From NCBI RefSeq assembly GCF_032393985.1, contig NZ_CP135918.1, forward strand, positions 3,100,001 through 3,164,000: 64,000 bases of DNA, given 5' to 3'. Shown here in pieces: positions 26,391-35,729 of this stretch. The DNA comes from Fischerella sp. JS2 (lineage in GTDB: Bacteria > Cyanobacteriota > Cyanobacteriia > Cyanobacteriales > Nostocaceae). Under the pieces are notes generated by a model, which was not told the DNA's origin, searched no databases, and was given only the letters and a program-made list of their open reading frames with translations. How positions within the stretch are numbered: the stretch's first letter is position 1; every line of letters begins with the position of its first letter. A program made the translations under genes and the position numbers.

Positions 26391-27851
26391 TTAACCCAGA
26401 TATTTCTGCACTTGCAGTACTAATTCATTTGTCCAGTAATTAGCCAGATCGGCTGCTTGAGCTTCCACCATGACTCGGATGACTGGTTCTGTACCAGAAG
26501 CACGAACTAAAATTCTCCCAGTATCACCCATCGCGGCTTCAGCACGAGCGATCGCTTCTTGCAGAGGTTGACACTCTTGCCACGCCATGCGTTTGTGACG
26601 ATCTTCTACTCGTACATTCCGCAATAGCTGGGGATAGGTATGAAAGCTTTGATCTACCATTTCTGCCAGAGAAGCACCCGCCTGCTTTACCAAGGCTGCT
26701 ACGTGTAAAGCTGTGAGTAATCCGTCTCCTGTAATGCCGTAGTGCCGACATAAAATATGCCCAGATTGTTCTCCGCCCAGCATACCGCCAGTTTTCTGCA
26801 TTTCTGCTTGCACGTATTGATCGCCTACTGGTGTACGGATGAGTTTACCACCGCTTTGCTGCCAGGCTCTTTCAAAGCCCAAGTTTGCCATGACGGTGGA
26901 GACAATTAAGTTATCTGGCAATGCTTGCTTTTGCTGGAGGTGGTATCCCCACAAATAAAGAATGTAATCACCGTTGACTTGCCGTCCACTATTATCTACG
27001 GCTAACACGCGATCGGCATCCCCATCAAAGGCAAAACCCAGATCAGCGTTGTGTTCCCTAACTGCTGCTTGCAAAATATCGAGGTGAGTGGAACCGCAGT
27101 TGACATTGATGCGATCGCCATCCGGTTGATGATGCAAACAGATAACTTCTGCCCCCATCGATTCAAATACCGATGGCGCTAACCCAACTGCTGCTCCCCA
27201 AGCCAAGTCTAAAACTATTTTCATGCCTTGGAGATTAACAGTTTCCAAAGGCTGTGTTAACGCATTTGCATAACTTCCTACCAACTCCGGGCGTGAGTAA
27301 TGTCTACCACAATTGCTAATACTAGCTGATGCTGTCAGACCACGCAGTCCAGCTTCAATTTCTGCCTGCAAAGCTTGCGGTAACTTCAAACCATCAGCAC
27401 CGAAAATTTTAATCCCGTTATCTTCTGGTGGGTTGTGGCTAGCAGAAATCATTACCCCACCAATGGCATCACTCATACTGGTAAGATAAGCGACGCAGGG
27501 AGTGGGACATAAGCCCAAATACCAAACTTCTAGTCCTGCTGCTGTTAACCCTGCACTCAAGGCCATAGCCAACATATCACTGGAGTTTCTTGAGTCCTGC
27601 CCGACAATTACTGATCCTGACTCAGCAGCACAAGATCGTAATACAGTACCTGCCCAATAACCAATTTGCAATGCTAGAGGCGCACTCAGTAATTCCCCTA
27701 CTCGCCCACGAATACCGTCTGTGCCAAACAAGGAAGTTATGGGTAATGAGATACTATTGGGTGCAAGGCTACCCTCAATAACTTTCTGCAATTTATCAGG
27801 TTCAGAAGCAGAACCACCAAAGCCTTGAGTCCGAGTTATAGATGAGACCAT
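26391..27851 (-). CDS. glmM: Phosphoglucosamine mutase
   Basis: The protein has the N-terminal [13 protein letters not shown], the phospho-serine loop [17 protein letters not shown], the metal loop AFDGDADRV, the sugar-binding GGEQSGH and the C-terminal phosphate-binding [15 protein letters not shown]: every GlmM landmark. It converts glucosamine-6-phosphate to glucosamine-1-phosphate for peptidoglycan precursors in the cytoplasm. I start it at the ATG at 27851 ([13 protein letters not shown]); the frame extends to 27878, but that stretch is not family-like. The first 45 residues before LFGTDG are longer than in E. coli GlmM. It is transcribed away from ho1. Confidence 0.94.
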   Translation of the reverse strand: MVSSITRTQGFGGSASEPDKLQKVIEGSLAPNSISLPITSLFGTDGIRGRVGELLSAPLALQIGYWAGTVLRSCAAESGSVIVGQDSRNSSDMLAMALSAGLTAAGLEVWYLGLCPTPCVAYLTSMSDAIGGVMISASHNPPEDNGIKIFGADGLKLPQALQAEIEAGLRGLTASASISNCGRHYSRPELVGSYANALTQPLETVNLQGMKIVLDLAWGAAVGLAPSVFESMGAEVICLHHQPDGDRINVNCGSTHLDILQAAVREHNADLGFAFDGDADRVLAVDNSGRQVNGDYILYLWGYHLQQKQALPDNLIVSTVMANLGFERAWQQSGGKLIRTPVGDQYVQAEMQKTGGMLGGEQSGHILCRHYGITGDGLLTALHVAALVKQAGASLAEMVDQSFHTYPQLLRNVRVEDRHKRMAWQECQPLQEAIARAEAAMGDTGRILVRASGTEPVIRVMVEAQAADLANYWTNELVLQVQKYLG

Positions 27852-28381
27852 AAGTAGAAACACTCCACACAGACACACAGAAGATTTATGATTAATCCCC
27901 TATGAATTAGGTTTTACCACGATATCTGATTTGTTTTCTTTTTACAGATTTATTTATTCTTCAGCTCTCATTTAAGCAGAAATACTTAATAATTATGTGA
28001 AGCTTTTGTAAAAATAATCTCAAAAAGATAATTTATTTTAGTGGTTGGTTGTTAGGTAGAGACGCGATGTTCCTCGCGTCTGTACATTAGTAGTTAATGG
28101 TTGGTGGATGGTGGGCATTAGGCATTGGTTATTCTTCGCGTCCCCGTGTCTCCCCATCTCCTCAATGCCCTATACTTAACAGATTTTAATTTATTTTCAC
28201 AATTCATAAACATACCTCTATCCCTGTGACTGTCGTTGCTGTGTTACACAATACAAAGTCTTGACACTTAAAAAATATTAATAGAAATTCTCATCAAATA
28301 GCTTTACTGTAACGTTTTAGTGGCTTTTGTAGCCGTTCTAAAAAAGGCAGCTATTTACCTTTTAAATTTGAGAAATTTAGC
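27852..28381. other. Divergent 530-bp region between glmM and ho1
   Basis: It holds STRR words and a GACGCGA palindrome at 28056-28084 (arms GACGCGA/TCGCGTC). Closer to ho1 a TTGACA lies at 28261-28266 with AT-rich DNA downstream, a possible -35 box, but no clear -10 at ideal spacing. No gene is seen. Confidence 0.55.
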
Positions 28382-29101
28382 ATGAGCAGTAATTTAGCAA
28401 CTAAATTGCGTGTAGGCACCAAAAAAGCCCACACAATGGCAGAAAACGTTGGTTTTGTCAAGTGTTTTTTAAAAGGAGTTGTAGAGAAAAACTCTTACCG
28501 CAAACTGGTTGCCAACCTCTACTTCGTGTATTCTGCGATGGAAGAGGAAATGGAAAAGCACAAAGATCACCCGATTGTTTCCAAGATTAACTTTCAAGAG
28601 CTATACAGACAACGTAGCTTGGAAACAGACCTGACTTATTACTACGGTAATAACTGGCGAGAGCAAATCCAACTATCCCCAGCCGGAGAAGCTTACGTCC
28701 AGCGTATCCAGGAAGTCTCTGAAAAAGAACCAGAATTGTTAGTTGCCCATTCTTACACCCGTTATCTGGGTGACTTGTCTGGAGGACAAATTCTCAAAGG
28801 AATTGCCCAAACAGCAATGAACCTGAATGGTGATGGCGTCGCCTTCTATGAATTTGCAGATATTGACGACGAAAAAGCATTCAAAAACAAATATCGTCAA
28901 GCTTTAGACGAACTCCCCATTGATGAAGCTACAGCCGATCGCATTGTTGAAGAAGCAAACGACGCTTTTGGTATGAACATGAAGATGTTCAACGAATTAG
29001 AAGGTAATTTGATTAAAGCGATCGGGCAAATGCTTTACAATACCCTTACCCGTCGTCGGACTCGCGGTAGTACTGAAACCGGACTCGCTACAGCCGAGTA
29101 A
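28382..29101 (+). CDS. ho1: Heme oxygenase (biliverdin-producing)
   Basis: The 239-residue protein is a canonical cyanobacterial HO1: LATKLRVGTKKAHTMAENVG with proximal heme ligand His17, FVKCFLKGVVEK, and the distal-helix YTRYLGDLSGGQILKGIA. It opens heme to biliverdin IXalpha with ferredoxin, the first step toward phycobilins of the light-harvesting antenna. Length and start are as expected. The gene stands apart from glmM, and a structured 65-bp hairpin follows it before the CobW-type gene. Confidence 0.96.
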   Translation: MSSNLATKLRVGTKKAHTMAENVGFVKCFLKGVVEKNSYRKLVANLYFVYSAMEEEMEKHKDHPIVSKINFQELYRQRSLETDLTYYYGNNWREQIQLSPAGEAYVQRIQEVSEKEPELLVAHSYTRYLGDLSGGQILKGIAQTAMNLNGDGVAFYEFADIDDEKAFKNKYRQALDELPIDEATADRIVEEANDAFGMNMKMFNELEGNLIKAIGQMLYNTLTRRRTRGSTETGLATAE

Positions 29102-29198
29102 AAACTGTAAAAATTTTGGCTTTTGGATTCTGGATTGTAGAAACCAATAATTAGTTGCCAATCTAAAACCAGATAGTAATAATCTCGAATAAAACATC

Positions 29199-29263
29199 TT
29201 AGGGGTAGTAACCTTGAGTTTACCTATAGCAGGCATGGGTAAGCGCAAGGAGACTACCCCTAA
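29199..29263. promoter_or_regulatory. 65-nt nested hairpin between ho1 and the CobW-type gene
   Basis: The outer stem TTAGGGGTAGT/ACTACCCCTAA (11 bp, perfect) encloses CCTTG/CAAGG and a smaller imperfect stem. On the plus strand it is followed by 'aacaattaaaaattaaaaatt', not a T-run, so it is either an end signal for ho1 or a separate element. Confidence 0.5.
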
Positions 29264-29428
29264 AACAATTAAAAATTAAAAATTGGGAGAAGAATAGTAG
29301 AGTTTCGGCTTAAAATAACAGAGGTTTATTTTCACACTAAACTAAGTCCAGTATTTAGCAACATAATATAGTTACAAGTTAAGTACTGAAAATTACTTAT
29401 TTTTAAAACTAGAAAAATTAATTCCAGC

Positions 29429-30475
29429 ATGGCTACAAAAATTCCTGTCACTGTCATCACTGGCTTTTTAGGAAGTGGTAAAACAACTTTAATTCGCCAC
29501 TTGTTACAAAATAATCAAGGACGACGCATTGCTGTTCTCGTCAATGAATTTGGTGAACTTGGTATAGATGGCGAACTATTGAAATCCTGTCAAATTTGCC
29601 CAGAGGATAGTGAGAGTGAAGATAATATTTTTGAATTAACTAACGGTTGCTTGTGCTGTACAGTCCAGGAAGAATTTTTACCCACAATGCAACAGTTACT
29701 CAAGCGACGCGATCGCATCGATTGTATTTTGATCGAAACCTCTGGTTTAGCATTACCAAAACCATTAGTAAAAGCATTTCGCTGGCCAGAAATTCGTTCT
29801 GGTGCTACAGTTGATGCTGTAATTACCGTTGTCGATTGTGCAGCAGTTGCAGCTGGAACCTTTGCCAGTAACCCAGAAGCAGTAGAAGCACAAAGGCAAG
29901 CAGATGATAGTTTAGAACATGAAACACCCTTACAAGAATTATTTGAAGATCAACTTGCTTGTGCAGACTTAGTGATTTTAAATAAAACTGATTTAATCGA
30001 CCCAGAAACAAAAGCAAAAGTTGAGGATTTAGTTAAACAAGAATTACCTAGAGTCGTTAAGATAGTAGAAAGTGATCAAGGCCAACTCGACCCATCTATA
30101 TTATTAGGATTTCAAGCCGCAGTTGAAGAAAACTTAGATACTCGTCCTAGTCACCACGACACCGAAGAAGATCACGATCACGACGAAGAAATCACAGCAA
30201 CTCACTTAATTTTAGACCGTGATTTTGACCCGCAAATACTGCAAAAACAATTGCAAATTCTTACCCAACAACAAGAAATTTACCGGATTAAAGGCTTTGT
30301 TGCAGTACCCAACAAACCCATGCGTTTAGTCATGCAAGGCGTGGGAACACGTTTTGAACAATTTTATGATCGCCCCTGGCAACCAGATGAAGTCAAGCAA
30401 ACCCAACTAGTCTTTATTGGCCGCAAACTGAATCGGACTGAAATTGCAGCGCAGTTAGAAGCAAGTTTGTGTTAA
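29429..30475 (+). CDS. CobW/G3E-family GTPase (metal chaperone-like)
   Basis: The 348-residue protein has the GTPase P-loop GFLGSGKTTL at 12-21, the switch-like VNEFGELGIDGEL, the metal-binding NGCLCCTV (CxCC, about residue 76), the ETSGLALP segment, the guanine-specificity motif LNKTDL and a His/Asp-rich stretch (SHHDTEEDHDHDEE) near 235-250, then the CobW C-terminal domain. The family moves zinc or cobalt to client proteins at the expense of GTP. It is often named cobW in cyanobacteria, but a role in cobalamin is not shown. It lies between ho1 and an ABA4-like gene. Confidence 0.87.
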   Translation: MATKIPVTVITGFLGSGKTTLIRHLLQNNQGRRIAVLVNEFGELGIDGELLKSCQICPEDSESEDNIFELTNGCLCCTVQEEFLPTMQQLLKRRDRIDCILIETSGLALPKPLVKAFRWPEIRSGATVDAVITVVDCAAVAAGTFASNPEAVEAQRQADDSLEHETPLQELFEDQLACADLVILNKTDLIDPETKAKVEDLVKQELPRVVKIVESDQGQLDPSILLGFQAAVEENLDTRPSHHDTEEDHDHDEEITATHLILDRDFDPQILQKQLQILTQQQEIYRIKGFVAVPNKPMRLVMQGVGTRFEQFYDRPWQPDEVKQTQLVFIGRKLNRTEIAAQLEASLC

Positions 30476-30595
30476 TTTCTTGCCTCATCCTCATCACAAG
30501 CCCAGTGGATTACAGGGCAGATCATTCGTTCACGAGGTGGACAATAGTTGATCACGACCTCATAATTTACCTACTATTTGTATTTATATATAGCT

Positions 30596-31069
30596 ATGAT
30601 GATCGCTCAACTGTTTAATATCGCCAATATTTACGTTCTACCTTTTTGGGTTTTAATGATTTTCTTACCCAACTGGAAAATTACTCGCCGGGTGATGGAG
30701 TCATATATTCCCTTTGTACCGTTAGCATTAGCTTATATATATTTATTTGTCAGCAGCATTACACCAGAGAATGCCCAAGCATTATCAAATCCTCAATTAG
30801 CAGACATTGCTAAATTTTTCGCTGATGAAACAGCTGCTGCTACAGGTTGGATTCATTTCTTAGTAATGGATTTGTTTGTTGGTCGCTACATTTATTTACA
30901 AGGACAGAAAACAGGAATTTGGACAATTCATTCCCTCGCCTTATGTTTATTTGCCGGGCCAATGGGATTACTTTCTCACATTTTGACTTACTGGATAGCG
31001 AAGAAATTTTTTCCAAATTTAGAAAATGAGACAACAACAGTAGAAAAAACTGTGTCATCTACTAATTAG
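30596..31069 (+). CDS. ABA4-like (DUF4281) membrane protein
   Basis: The protein (about 157 aa) has four predicted membrane segments and the DUF4281 pattern: QLFNIANIYVLPFWVLMIFL, ATGWIHFLVMDLFVGRYI and the end GPMGLLSHILTYWIAKKFF. Plant ABA4 of the same family is needed for neoxanthin formation; the bacterial function is not known. I prefer the ATG at 30596 or 30599 over the TTG at 30578. It follows the CobW-type gene by about 120 bp. It ends just before a bidirectional hairpin facing dcd. Confidence 0.82.
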   Translation: MMIAQLFNIANIYVLPFWVLMIFLPNWKITRRVMESYIPFVPLALAYIYLFVSSITPENAQALSNPQLADIAKFFADETAAATGWIHFLVMDLFVGRYIYLQGQKTGIWTIHSLALCLFAGPMGLLSHILTYWIAKKFFPNLENETTTVEKTVSSTN

Positions 31070-31085
31070 TTTGAATTGTTGGTTG

Positions 31086-31110
31086 AAGGTGTGTCAGCTT
31101 AACACACCTT
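31086..31110. terminator. Hairpin between convergent ABA4-like gene and dcd
   Basis: AAGGTGTGT (31086-31094) and ACACACCTT (31102-31110) form a 9-bp stem with a 7-nt loop, just between two convergent stop codons. Neither strand has a long T-run, so termination strength is uncertain. Confidence 0.6.
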
Positions 31111-31115
31111 AAAAA

Positions 31116-31715
31116 CTAGACTTTAGCAAGAGTCACTTTTTCTTGCTGATCTTGATATTTACCCTGGCGTGCTTCATAACTAATAGCGCAGGGTTCGCCT
31201 TCTAAAAATAGTAATTGCACAACGCCTTCATTGGCATAAATCCGACAGTCAGCACTAGAAGAATTAGAAAATTCTAAAGTTAAATGACCACGCCAGGCAG
31301 CCTCCGCAGGAGTTAAGTTTGCAATTATACCGCATCTTGCGTAAGTGCTTTTACCTATGCAAATTACTGTAATATTGTCTGGCACTTCCAACCTTTCCAA
31401 GGCAACCCCTAAACCATAGGAATGTGCAGGTAGGATAAAGTAGCTGCCATTAGCATCTGTATGCAGTGGTGTTGGTTCCAAATTATAAGGATTAAAGTTT
31501 TTGGGATCAACAACAGTTCCAGGAATGTGGCGAAAAATTCGGAACTCAACAGGAGAAAGCCGTATATCATACCCATAAGAAGACAAACCATAGCTGATCA
31601 CACGGCGTAAGTGTGGAGCATCTGAATCTTTAATTTCTCGAATCAGACTTGGCTCAAAGGGGTCAATCATAGCCTTTTGAGCCATTTGAGAAATCCAAAT
31701 ATCGTTCTTAATCAC
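31116..31715 (-). CDS. dcd: dCTP deaminase
   Basis: This 199-residue protein matches Dcd: MIKNDIWISQMAQKAMIDPF, SSYGYDIRLS, the nucleotide-binding CIGKSTYARCGI, PAEAAWRGHLTLEFSN with the catalytic-region Glu, and the C-terminal GKYQDQQEKVTLAKV. The enzyme deaminates dCTP to dUTP for thymidylate synthesis. The start is a GTG at 31715, which restores the conserved MIKND N-terminus. It converges on the ABA4-like gene. Confidence 0.93.
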   Translation of the reverse strand: MIKNDIWISQMAQKAMIDPFEPSLIREIKDSDAPHLRRVISYGLSSYGYDIRLSPVEFRIFRHIPGTVVDPKNFNPYNLEPTPLHTDANGSYFILPAHSYGLGVALERLEVPDNITVICIGKSTYARCGIIANLTPAEAAWRGHLTLEFSNSSSADCRIYANEGVVQLLFLEGEPCAISYEARQGKYQDQQEKVTLAKV

Positions 31716-31865
31716 AACTTGAGAATAATCGAAAAACCAAAGTATATAGAATATCCTGAATTGGACATGGGGGATAGGGGATAGGTGATCAGGGATCAGG
31801 TTAGGAGAAATAATCTTTGCTTTAATTTCTAATTTCCTGTTCCTAGTCCCCGTTTTGCGATCGCT

Positions 31866-32402
31866 TTAAGGTTGATGACTGCGACGGATCTCTGTGATTT
31901 GATCCGCTACCTCTAGAATCGACTTGGGCATATCTGATCCTGTGAGAATAATATCAATATGAGCAGGACGTTTTGCCAAAAAGGCTATAACTTCCGTTTC
32001 TGGAATCAAGCCAAAGTTAATCGCTAAACTTAACTCATCTAGGACAACGAGAGAATACTTAGCTTCACATACGACCTTTTGTGTATGTTGCCACAACTTC
32101 TGCAAGGCTTGAGTTTCGCTTTCGTCAAGGTGTGGTGTATCGATACAACGAGGTAAATCACAACGAATCCAATCTAAATTTTGTCCCAATTGAATCGGGC
32201 GTTCATGTCCTTGATGAATACCTCCTTTGAGAAATTGCACTACTAACACTGGCGTACCTTGACCAGCAATTCTCAGTGCTTGAGCCATAACACTAGTAAA
32301 AAAACTACGATGTGTACTCGTGAAAACTTGTATGAGTCCTTCTATCGAGTATGGTAGGTTGAGTGTCAAATTTTCGTTTGGCGTTTCTAACTGGGCAACC
32401 AT
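31866..32402 (-). CDS. CobO/BtuR-like P-loop-fold protein with degenerate Walker A
   Basis: The 178-residue protein follows the cob(I)alamin adenosyltransferase (CobO/BtuR) pattern: LVVQFLKGGIHQGHERPIQL, LVVLDELSLAINFGLI and IILTGSDMPKSILEVADQITE. The ATP-binding loop, normally GxGKGKTT, reads TSTHRSFFTSVM here, so the usual ATP site is lost. The protein may have a changed role or bind differently. It lies upstream of dcd on the same strand (150-bp gap). Confidence 0.75.
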   Translation of the reverse strand: MVAQLETPNENLTLNLPYSIEGLIQVFTSTHRSFFTSVMAQALRIAGQGTPVLVVQFLKGGIHQGHERPIQLGQNLDWIRCDLPRCIDTPHLDESETQALQKLWQHTQKVVCEAKYSLVVLDELSLAINFGLIPETEVIAFLAKRPAHIDIILTGSDMPKSILEVADQITEIRRSHQP

Positions 32403-32762
32403 AATTGAATATAAAAAAATACAATAGATTAAAGGGTTTTCGCTGAGGTTTGTTCTAGTAAATCTGCTTGTATAATCAAACTATTTTGAGGATGTGTAGT
32501 TTATTTGGCAAGTTGCATTCTTAGTCAAACACTACCTCTGTACTCAAGTCAAGGTTTGTGAAGATTTTATTTTTGGTTTGGCTTATGAAAAGATTGGTAA
32601 AAATTAAAACACTCAATTTTAAATTTCAATCAAAGGAAAAAATTAGGTAAATCACTAAATATTCTGAAAAATTCCGAAATTTTTCAGATATTTAATTTTC
32701 TTTTAACTCAGCAAAACAGACTTAGACAGTTGTGAAATTGACAAGACTAGGAGTTCAGTGTT
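32403..32762. other. Intergenic, no gene seen
   Basis: This is 360 bp of AT-rich DNA between divergent genes (CobO-like minus, adenylate kinase-like plus). No dispersed repeat or strong hairpin was noted. It should carry two promoters. Confidence 0.55.
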
Positions 32763-33317
32763 GTGAGATTAGTGATTGTGGGAGGTTCAGGATCTGGGAA
32801 AAGTACTCAAGCCCAAAGGTTATGTAGTCAATTGGAAATTCCTTTAATTGCAACAGGTGAACTATTGCGTCAAGCAATTGCTAACTTTAGCAACTTGGGT
32901 CGCTTTGCACAACCATATATGGCAACAGGGGAATTAGTGCCAGATGAGGTGATTATTGAATATATCCTGACTCAACTCAAGCAGCCTGATGCTAAACGTG
33001 GTTGGGTGTTAGAAGGTTATCCTCGTACAGCTTTTCAAGCAGAAGAATTAGATTTTTTGTTGGATAAGTTAGGACAACAATTAACCTGGGCAATTTACCT
33101 GCAAGTACCACAAGCTGTTATGGTTAGCCGTGCTTTAGGGCGTTCTCTTCCAGATGATCAACCAGAAATTGTCCAACGTCGCGTTGAGTTATTCTACGAT
33201 CGCACCATTCCAATCTTGGAATATTACGACCGTCGCCGCCGCCTCCTAACCATTAACGGCGACCAATCACCAGAAATGGTGCTACACAGTATTATGAGTC
33301 TGCTTTCTGTTTGTTAA
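32763..33317 (+). CDS. adk: Adenylate kinase family protein (short form)
   Basis: The 184-residue protein has the P-loop VGGSGSGKST at 6-15, the NMP-binding segment IATGELLRQAIA, GYPRTAFQAEELD and a short lid (GRSLPDDQPEIVQRRVELFY). The general reaction is AMP plus ATP to two ADP, but the lid and some motifs are less canonical than in the secY-linked adk of cyanobacteria, so it may be a second copy or another nucleoside monophosphate kinase. The start is GTG at 32763. A run of repeats follows. Confidence 0.8.
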   Translation: MRLVIVGGSGSGKSTQAQRLCSQLEIPLIATGELLRQAIANFSNLGRFAQPYMATGELVPDEVIIEYILTQLKQPDAKRGWVLEGYPRTAFQAEELDFLLDKLGQQLTWAIYLQVPQAVMVSRALGRSLPDDQPEIVQRRVELFYDRTIPILEYYDRRRRLLTINGDQSPEMVLHSIMSLLSVC

Positions 33318-33741
33318 GTGAGTGGTTGTTGGTTAGTAGTTAGTAGTTAGTAGTTAGTAGTTAGTAGTTAGTGGGTAGAGACGCGAGGAACATCGCGTCT
33401 GTACATTAGTTAGTTAGTGGGTAGAGACGCGAGGAACATCGCGTCTGTACATTAGTTGTTAGTAGTTGGTGGTTAGTGGTCATTTGTCATTGGTCATTGG
33501 TTATTCTCGGTGAGATATGGTCAATCATCTCATCTCCCTTGTCCTCCTTGTCCCCTCACACTCCACCCTTACCTTAAGCCGCTACGCGTCTACACACCCC
33601 TCATACTCCCCCTACCTCCCCACCTCCCCATCTCCCCACCTCCCCGATCCCCAATCCTTAGATAGTTGTTTAAATTTATTCAAATTGTGACCTGAAAGGA
33701 TACTCTGAAAGCAGTGTCTTATAAAATTTGAGGCTACTGCA
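33318..33741. repeat. Repeat-packed 424-bp gap
   Basis: It contains six heptamers (TTAGTAG, 33333-33374), two near-identical GACGCGA palindromes (33375-33404 and 33421-33450, same flanks, so a direct duplication), STRR words, the second copy of the long dispersed element (33486-33614, separate entry) and a C-rich 'cctccccacctcccc' tail. The rph promoter must lie in the last 80 bp. No gene is seen. Confidence 0.85.
33486..33614. repeat. Dispersed element, copy 2 (inverted)
   Basis: It is the reverse complement of 17071-17216 with near identity over about 129 bp; it lacks the short internal duplication of copy 1. More diverged relatives are at 3840-3895 and 59268-59320. Confidence 0.85.
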
Positions 33742-34482
33742 ATGGTTTGGCAGCGTCCAGACGGTCGGCAACCTTATGAACTTCGTCCCGTTACCTTTCA
33801 TCAAGACTTTACTCGCTTTGCCTGTGGTTCTGTTCTAGCAATTGCTGGCGAGACTAAAGTACTGTGTACCGTCAGTGTGATTGAAGGAGTCCCTAAGTTT
33901 CTTGCTGGGACTGGCAAAGGTTGGCTCACTGCTGAGTACCGTATGTTACCAACTGCTACTCACCAAAGGCAAGAACGAGAATTTTTGAAATTATCTGGAC
34001 GGACTCAGGAGATTCAACGTTTAATTGGACGTAGTCTACGAGCAGCAGTAGATTTAGAATTACTGGGAGAACGTACGCTGACTGTGGATGCGGATGTTTT
34101 GCAAGCAGATGCCGGCACCAGAACCACAGCCATTACAGGTGGTTTTGTTGCTCTTGCACATGCAATTTCTAAATTATTGCAGCAGGGGGTTTTAGAGCGA
34201 TCGCCCCTTGTTGGACAAGTAGCAGCTGTTTCTGTAGGCTTATTACAGGAAGAGCCTTTTTTAGATTTGAACTACATTGAAGATGTTGCGGCTACAGTAG
34301 ATTTTAATGTGGTGATGAATCAGCACTTAGGAATTATTGAAGCTCAAGGAACTGCGGAAGAAGGCTGTTTTAGCCGTTCCCAACTGAATCAGCTTTTAGA
34401 TTTTGCTGAAAAAGGAATTCAAAACTTATTAGCTGTCCAACGAGAAGCGATCGCTGATTGGCATCAAATATATCAGGGATAG
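33742..34482 (+). CDS. rph: Ribonuclease PH
   Basis: This 246-residue protein is a phosphate-dependent 3'-5' exonuclease that trims tRNA 3' ends. It has the start [13 protein letters not shown], the conserved [25 protein letters not shown], the RNA-binding [35 protein letters not shown] and the C-terminal [18 protein letters not shown]. The length is standard. The start ATG 33742 gives the normal N-terminus. It is followed by a repeat patch and pgl on the same strand. Confidence 0.95.
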   Translation: MVWQRPDGRQPYELRPVTFHQDFTRFACGSVLAIAGETKVLCTVSVIEGVPKFLAGTGKGWLTAEYRMLPTATHQRQEREFLKLSGRTQEIQRLIGRSLRAAVDLELLGERTLTVDADVLQADAGTRTTAITGGFVALAHAISKLLQQGVLERSPLVGQVAAVSVGLLQEEPFLDLNYIEDVAATVDFNVVMNQHLGIIEAQGTAEEGCFSRSQLNQLLDFAEKGIQNLLAVQREAIADWHQIYQG

Positions 34483-34789
34483 TAGAAGGGTGAAGTATGA
34501 AGTATGAAGTATGAACTGTGAAATATAAATGACTATTTTTAAACATCAGCCTTCATCTTTCAGCTTTCAAAAGATGTTACTAATGATTTTTATTAAGATT
34601 CGGCAAGATTTTATTAAATTGCCGTAATTGGTTTGAATAAACAAGTGTTAATTCCCTTCAGGAAGTCCAAAGTCCAAAGTCAAGTGTCAATTGTCTAGAG
34701 TTTTTACAAATGACCATTGACTATTGACTTCACCAAGTGAGTAATCTCGGTATGGTAATGCTGGAAGTCGCCTATATTATGAGGAAGCG
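34483..34789. other. Intergenic with short heptamer repeats
   Basis: Three copies of AGTATGA lie at about 34495-34520, with STRR words (gtccaaagtccaaagtc, 34665-34680; gaccattgactattgac, 34713-34730). No gene is seen. Confidence 0.6.
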
Positions 34790-35518
34790 ATGACAAGAAA
34801 AATTGAGGTTTTACCAGATCAAAAAGCGCTCATAGCGCGGGCTCAAGAATTGATCCTCTCGCAAATTCAGCCTGCAATTGCACAGCGAGGAAGATTTACC
34901 ATCGCCCTATCTGGCGGCAGTACACCCAAACCATTGTATGAAGCGATCGCGACTCAAAATCTCCCTTGGGATAAAATTCATGTCTTTTGGGGAGATGAGC
35001 GTTACGTTCCGCCCGATCATCCAGATAGTAATGAAGGTATGGCGCGTCGTGCTTGGTTAGATCGCGTGGATATACCAGCAGCAAACATTCATGCTGTACC
35101 CACAACTGAAGGTGATCCAGCAGTATCTGCGGCTAAACACGAAAAGGAACTGCAAGAGTTTTTTCACTCTTCACCCGGAGAATTCCCGGCTTTGGATGTG
35201 ATTTTGCTGGGTATGGGCGATGATGCACATACTGCTTCTTTATTCCCGCATACAGAAGCACTAAAAGTACGCGATCGCTTAATTACAGTAGGCAACAAAG
35301 ATGGTAATCCTCGTATTACCTTTACCTACCCATTTATTAATGCAGCCAGATGCGTTATTTTCGTAGTTGCTGGCGCGAATAAAAAACCAGCCCTTACCCA
35401 AGTTTTTGCACCAGAAGCAGATAACTCTACTTATCCATCCCGTCTCATTCAACCCCAAGGAGAACTTTGGTGGCTACTGGATGCAGCAGCAGGTGATGAA
35501 TTAAATTATGAATTATGA
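34790..35518 (+). CDS. pgl: 6-phosphogluconolactonase
   Basis: The 242-residue protein has ALSGGSTPKPLYEAI, the WDKIHVFWGDERYVPPDHPDS motif, the DVILLGMGDDAHTASLFPHT loop and the FTYPFINAAR segment, the set that defines Pgl. It hydrolyses 6-phosphogluconolactone in the oxidative pentose-phosphate pathway, which powers dark metabolism and nitrogen-fixing heterocysts. A ribosome-binding AGGAAG lies just before ATG 34790. Tkt, of the linked sugar-phosphate pathways, lies 2 kb downstream on the other strand. Confidence 0.93.
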   Translation: MTRKIEVLPDQKALIARAQELILSQIQPAIAQRGRFTIALSGGSTPKPLYEAIATQNLPWDKIHVFWGDERYVPPDHPDSNEGMARRAWLDRVDIPAANIHAVPTTEGDPAVSAAKHEKELQEFFHSSPGEFPALDVILLGMGDDAHTASLFPHTEALKVRDRLITVGNKDGNPRITFTYPFINAARCVIFVVAGANKKPALTQVFAPEADNSTYPSRLIQPQGELWWLLDAAAGDELNYEL

Positions 35519-35641
35519 AGGATGAATTATGAAGGATGAGTTGTGAAGGATGAATTATGAATCATGAAGGATGAAGAATTAATTTATCCTTCTGCCTTCT
35601 GCCTCCTGCCTCCTGCCTCCTGCCTCCTGCCTTCTGCCTTC
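35515..35641. repeat. Tandem heptamers CTGCCTC and 'gaaggatgaattat' repeat
   Basis: At 35592-35640 seven copies of a heptamer (CTGCCTC/CTGCCTT) stand in tandem. Before them, 14-bp words of the GAAGGATGAATTAT type repeat about four times after the pgl stop. Confidence 0.85.
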
Positions 35642-35729
35642 AAAAGTAATTGTTAAAATCGGAAACTAGAGTTGTGCCTCTGCTTGCCAGCACTATTGTA
35701 CGATGACCTAAAACAAAGGTTTAATTTCC

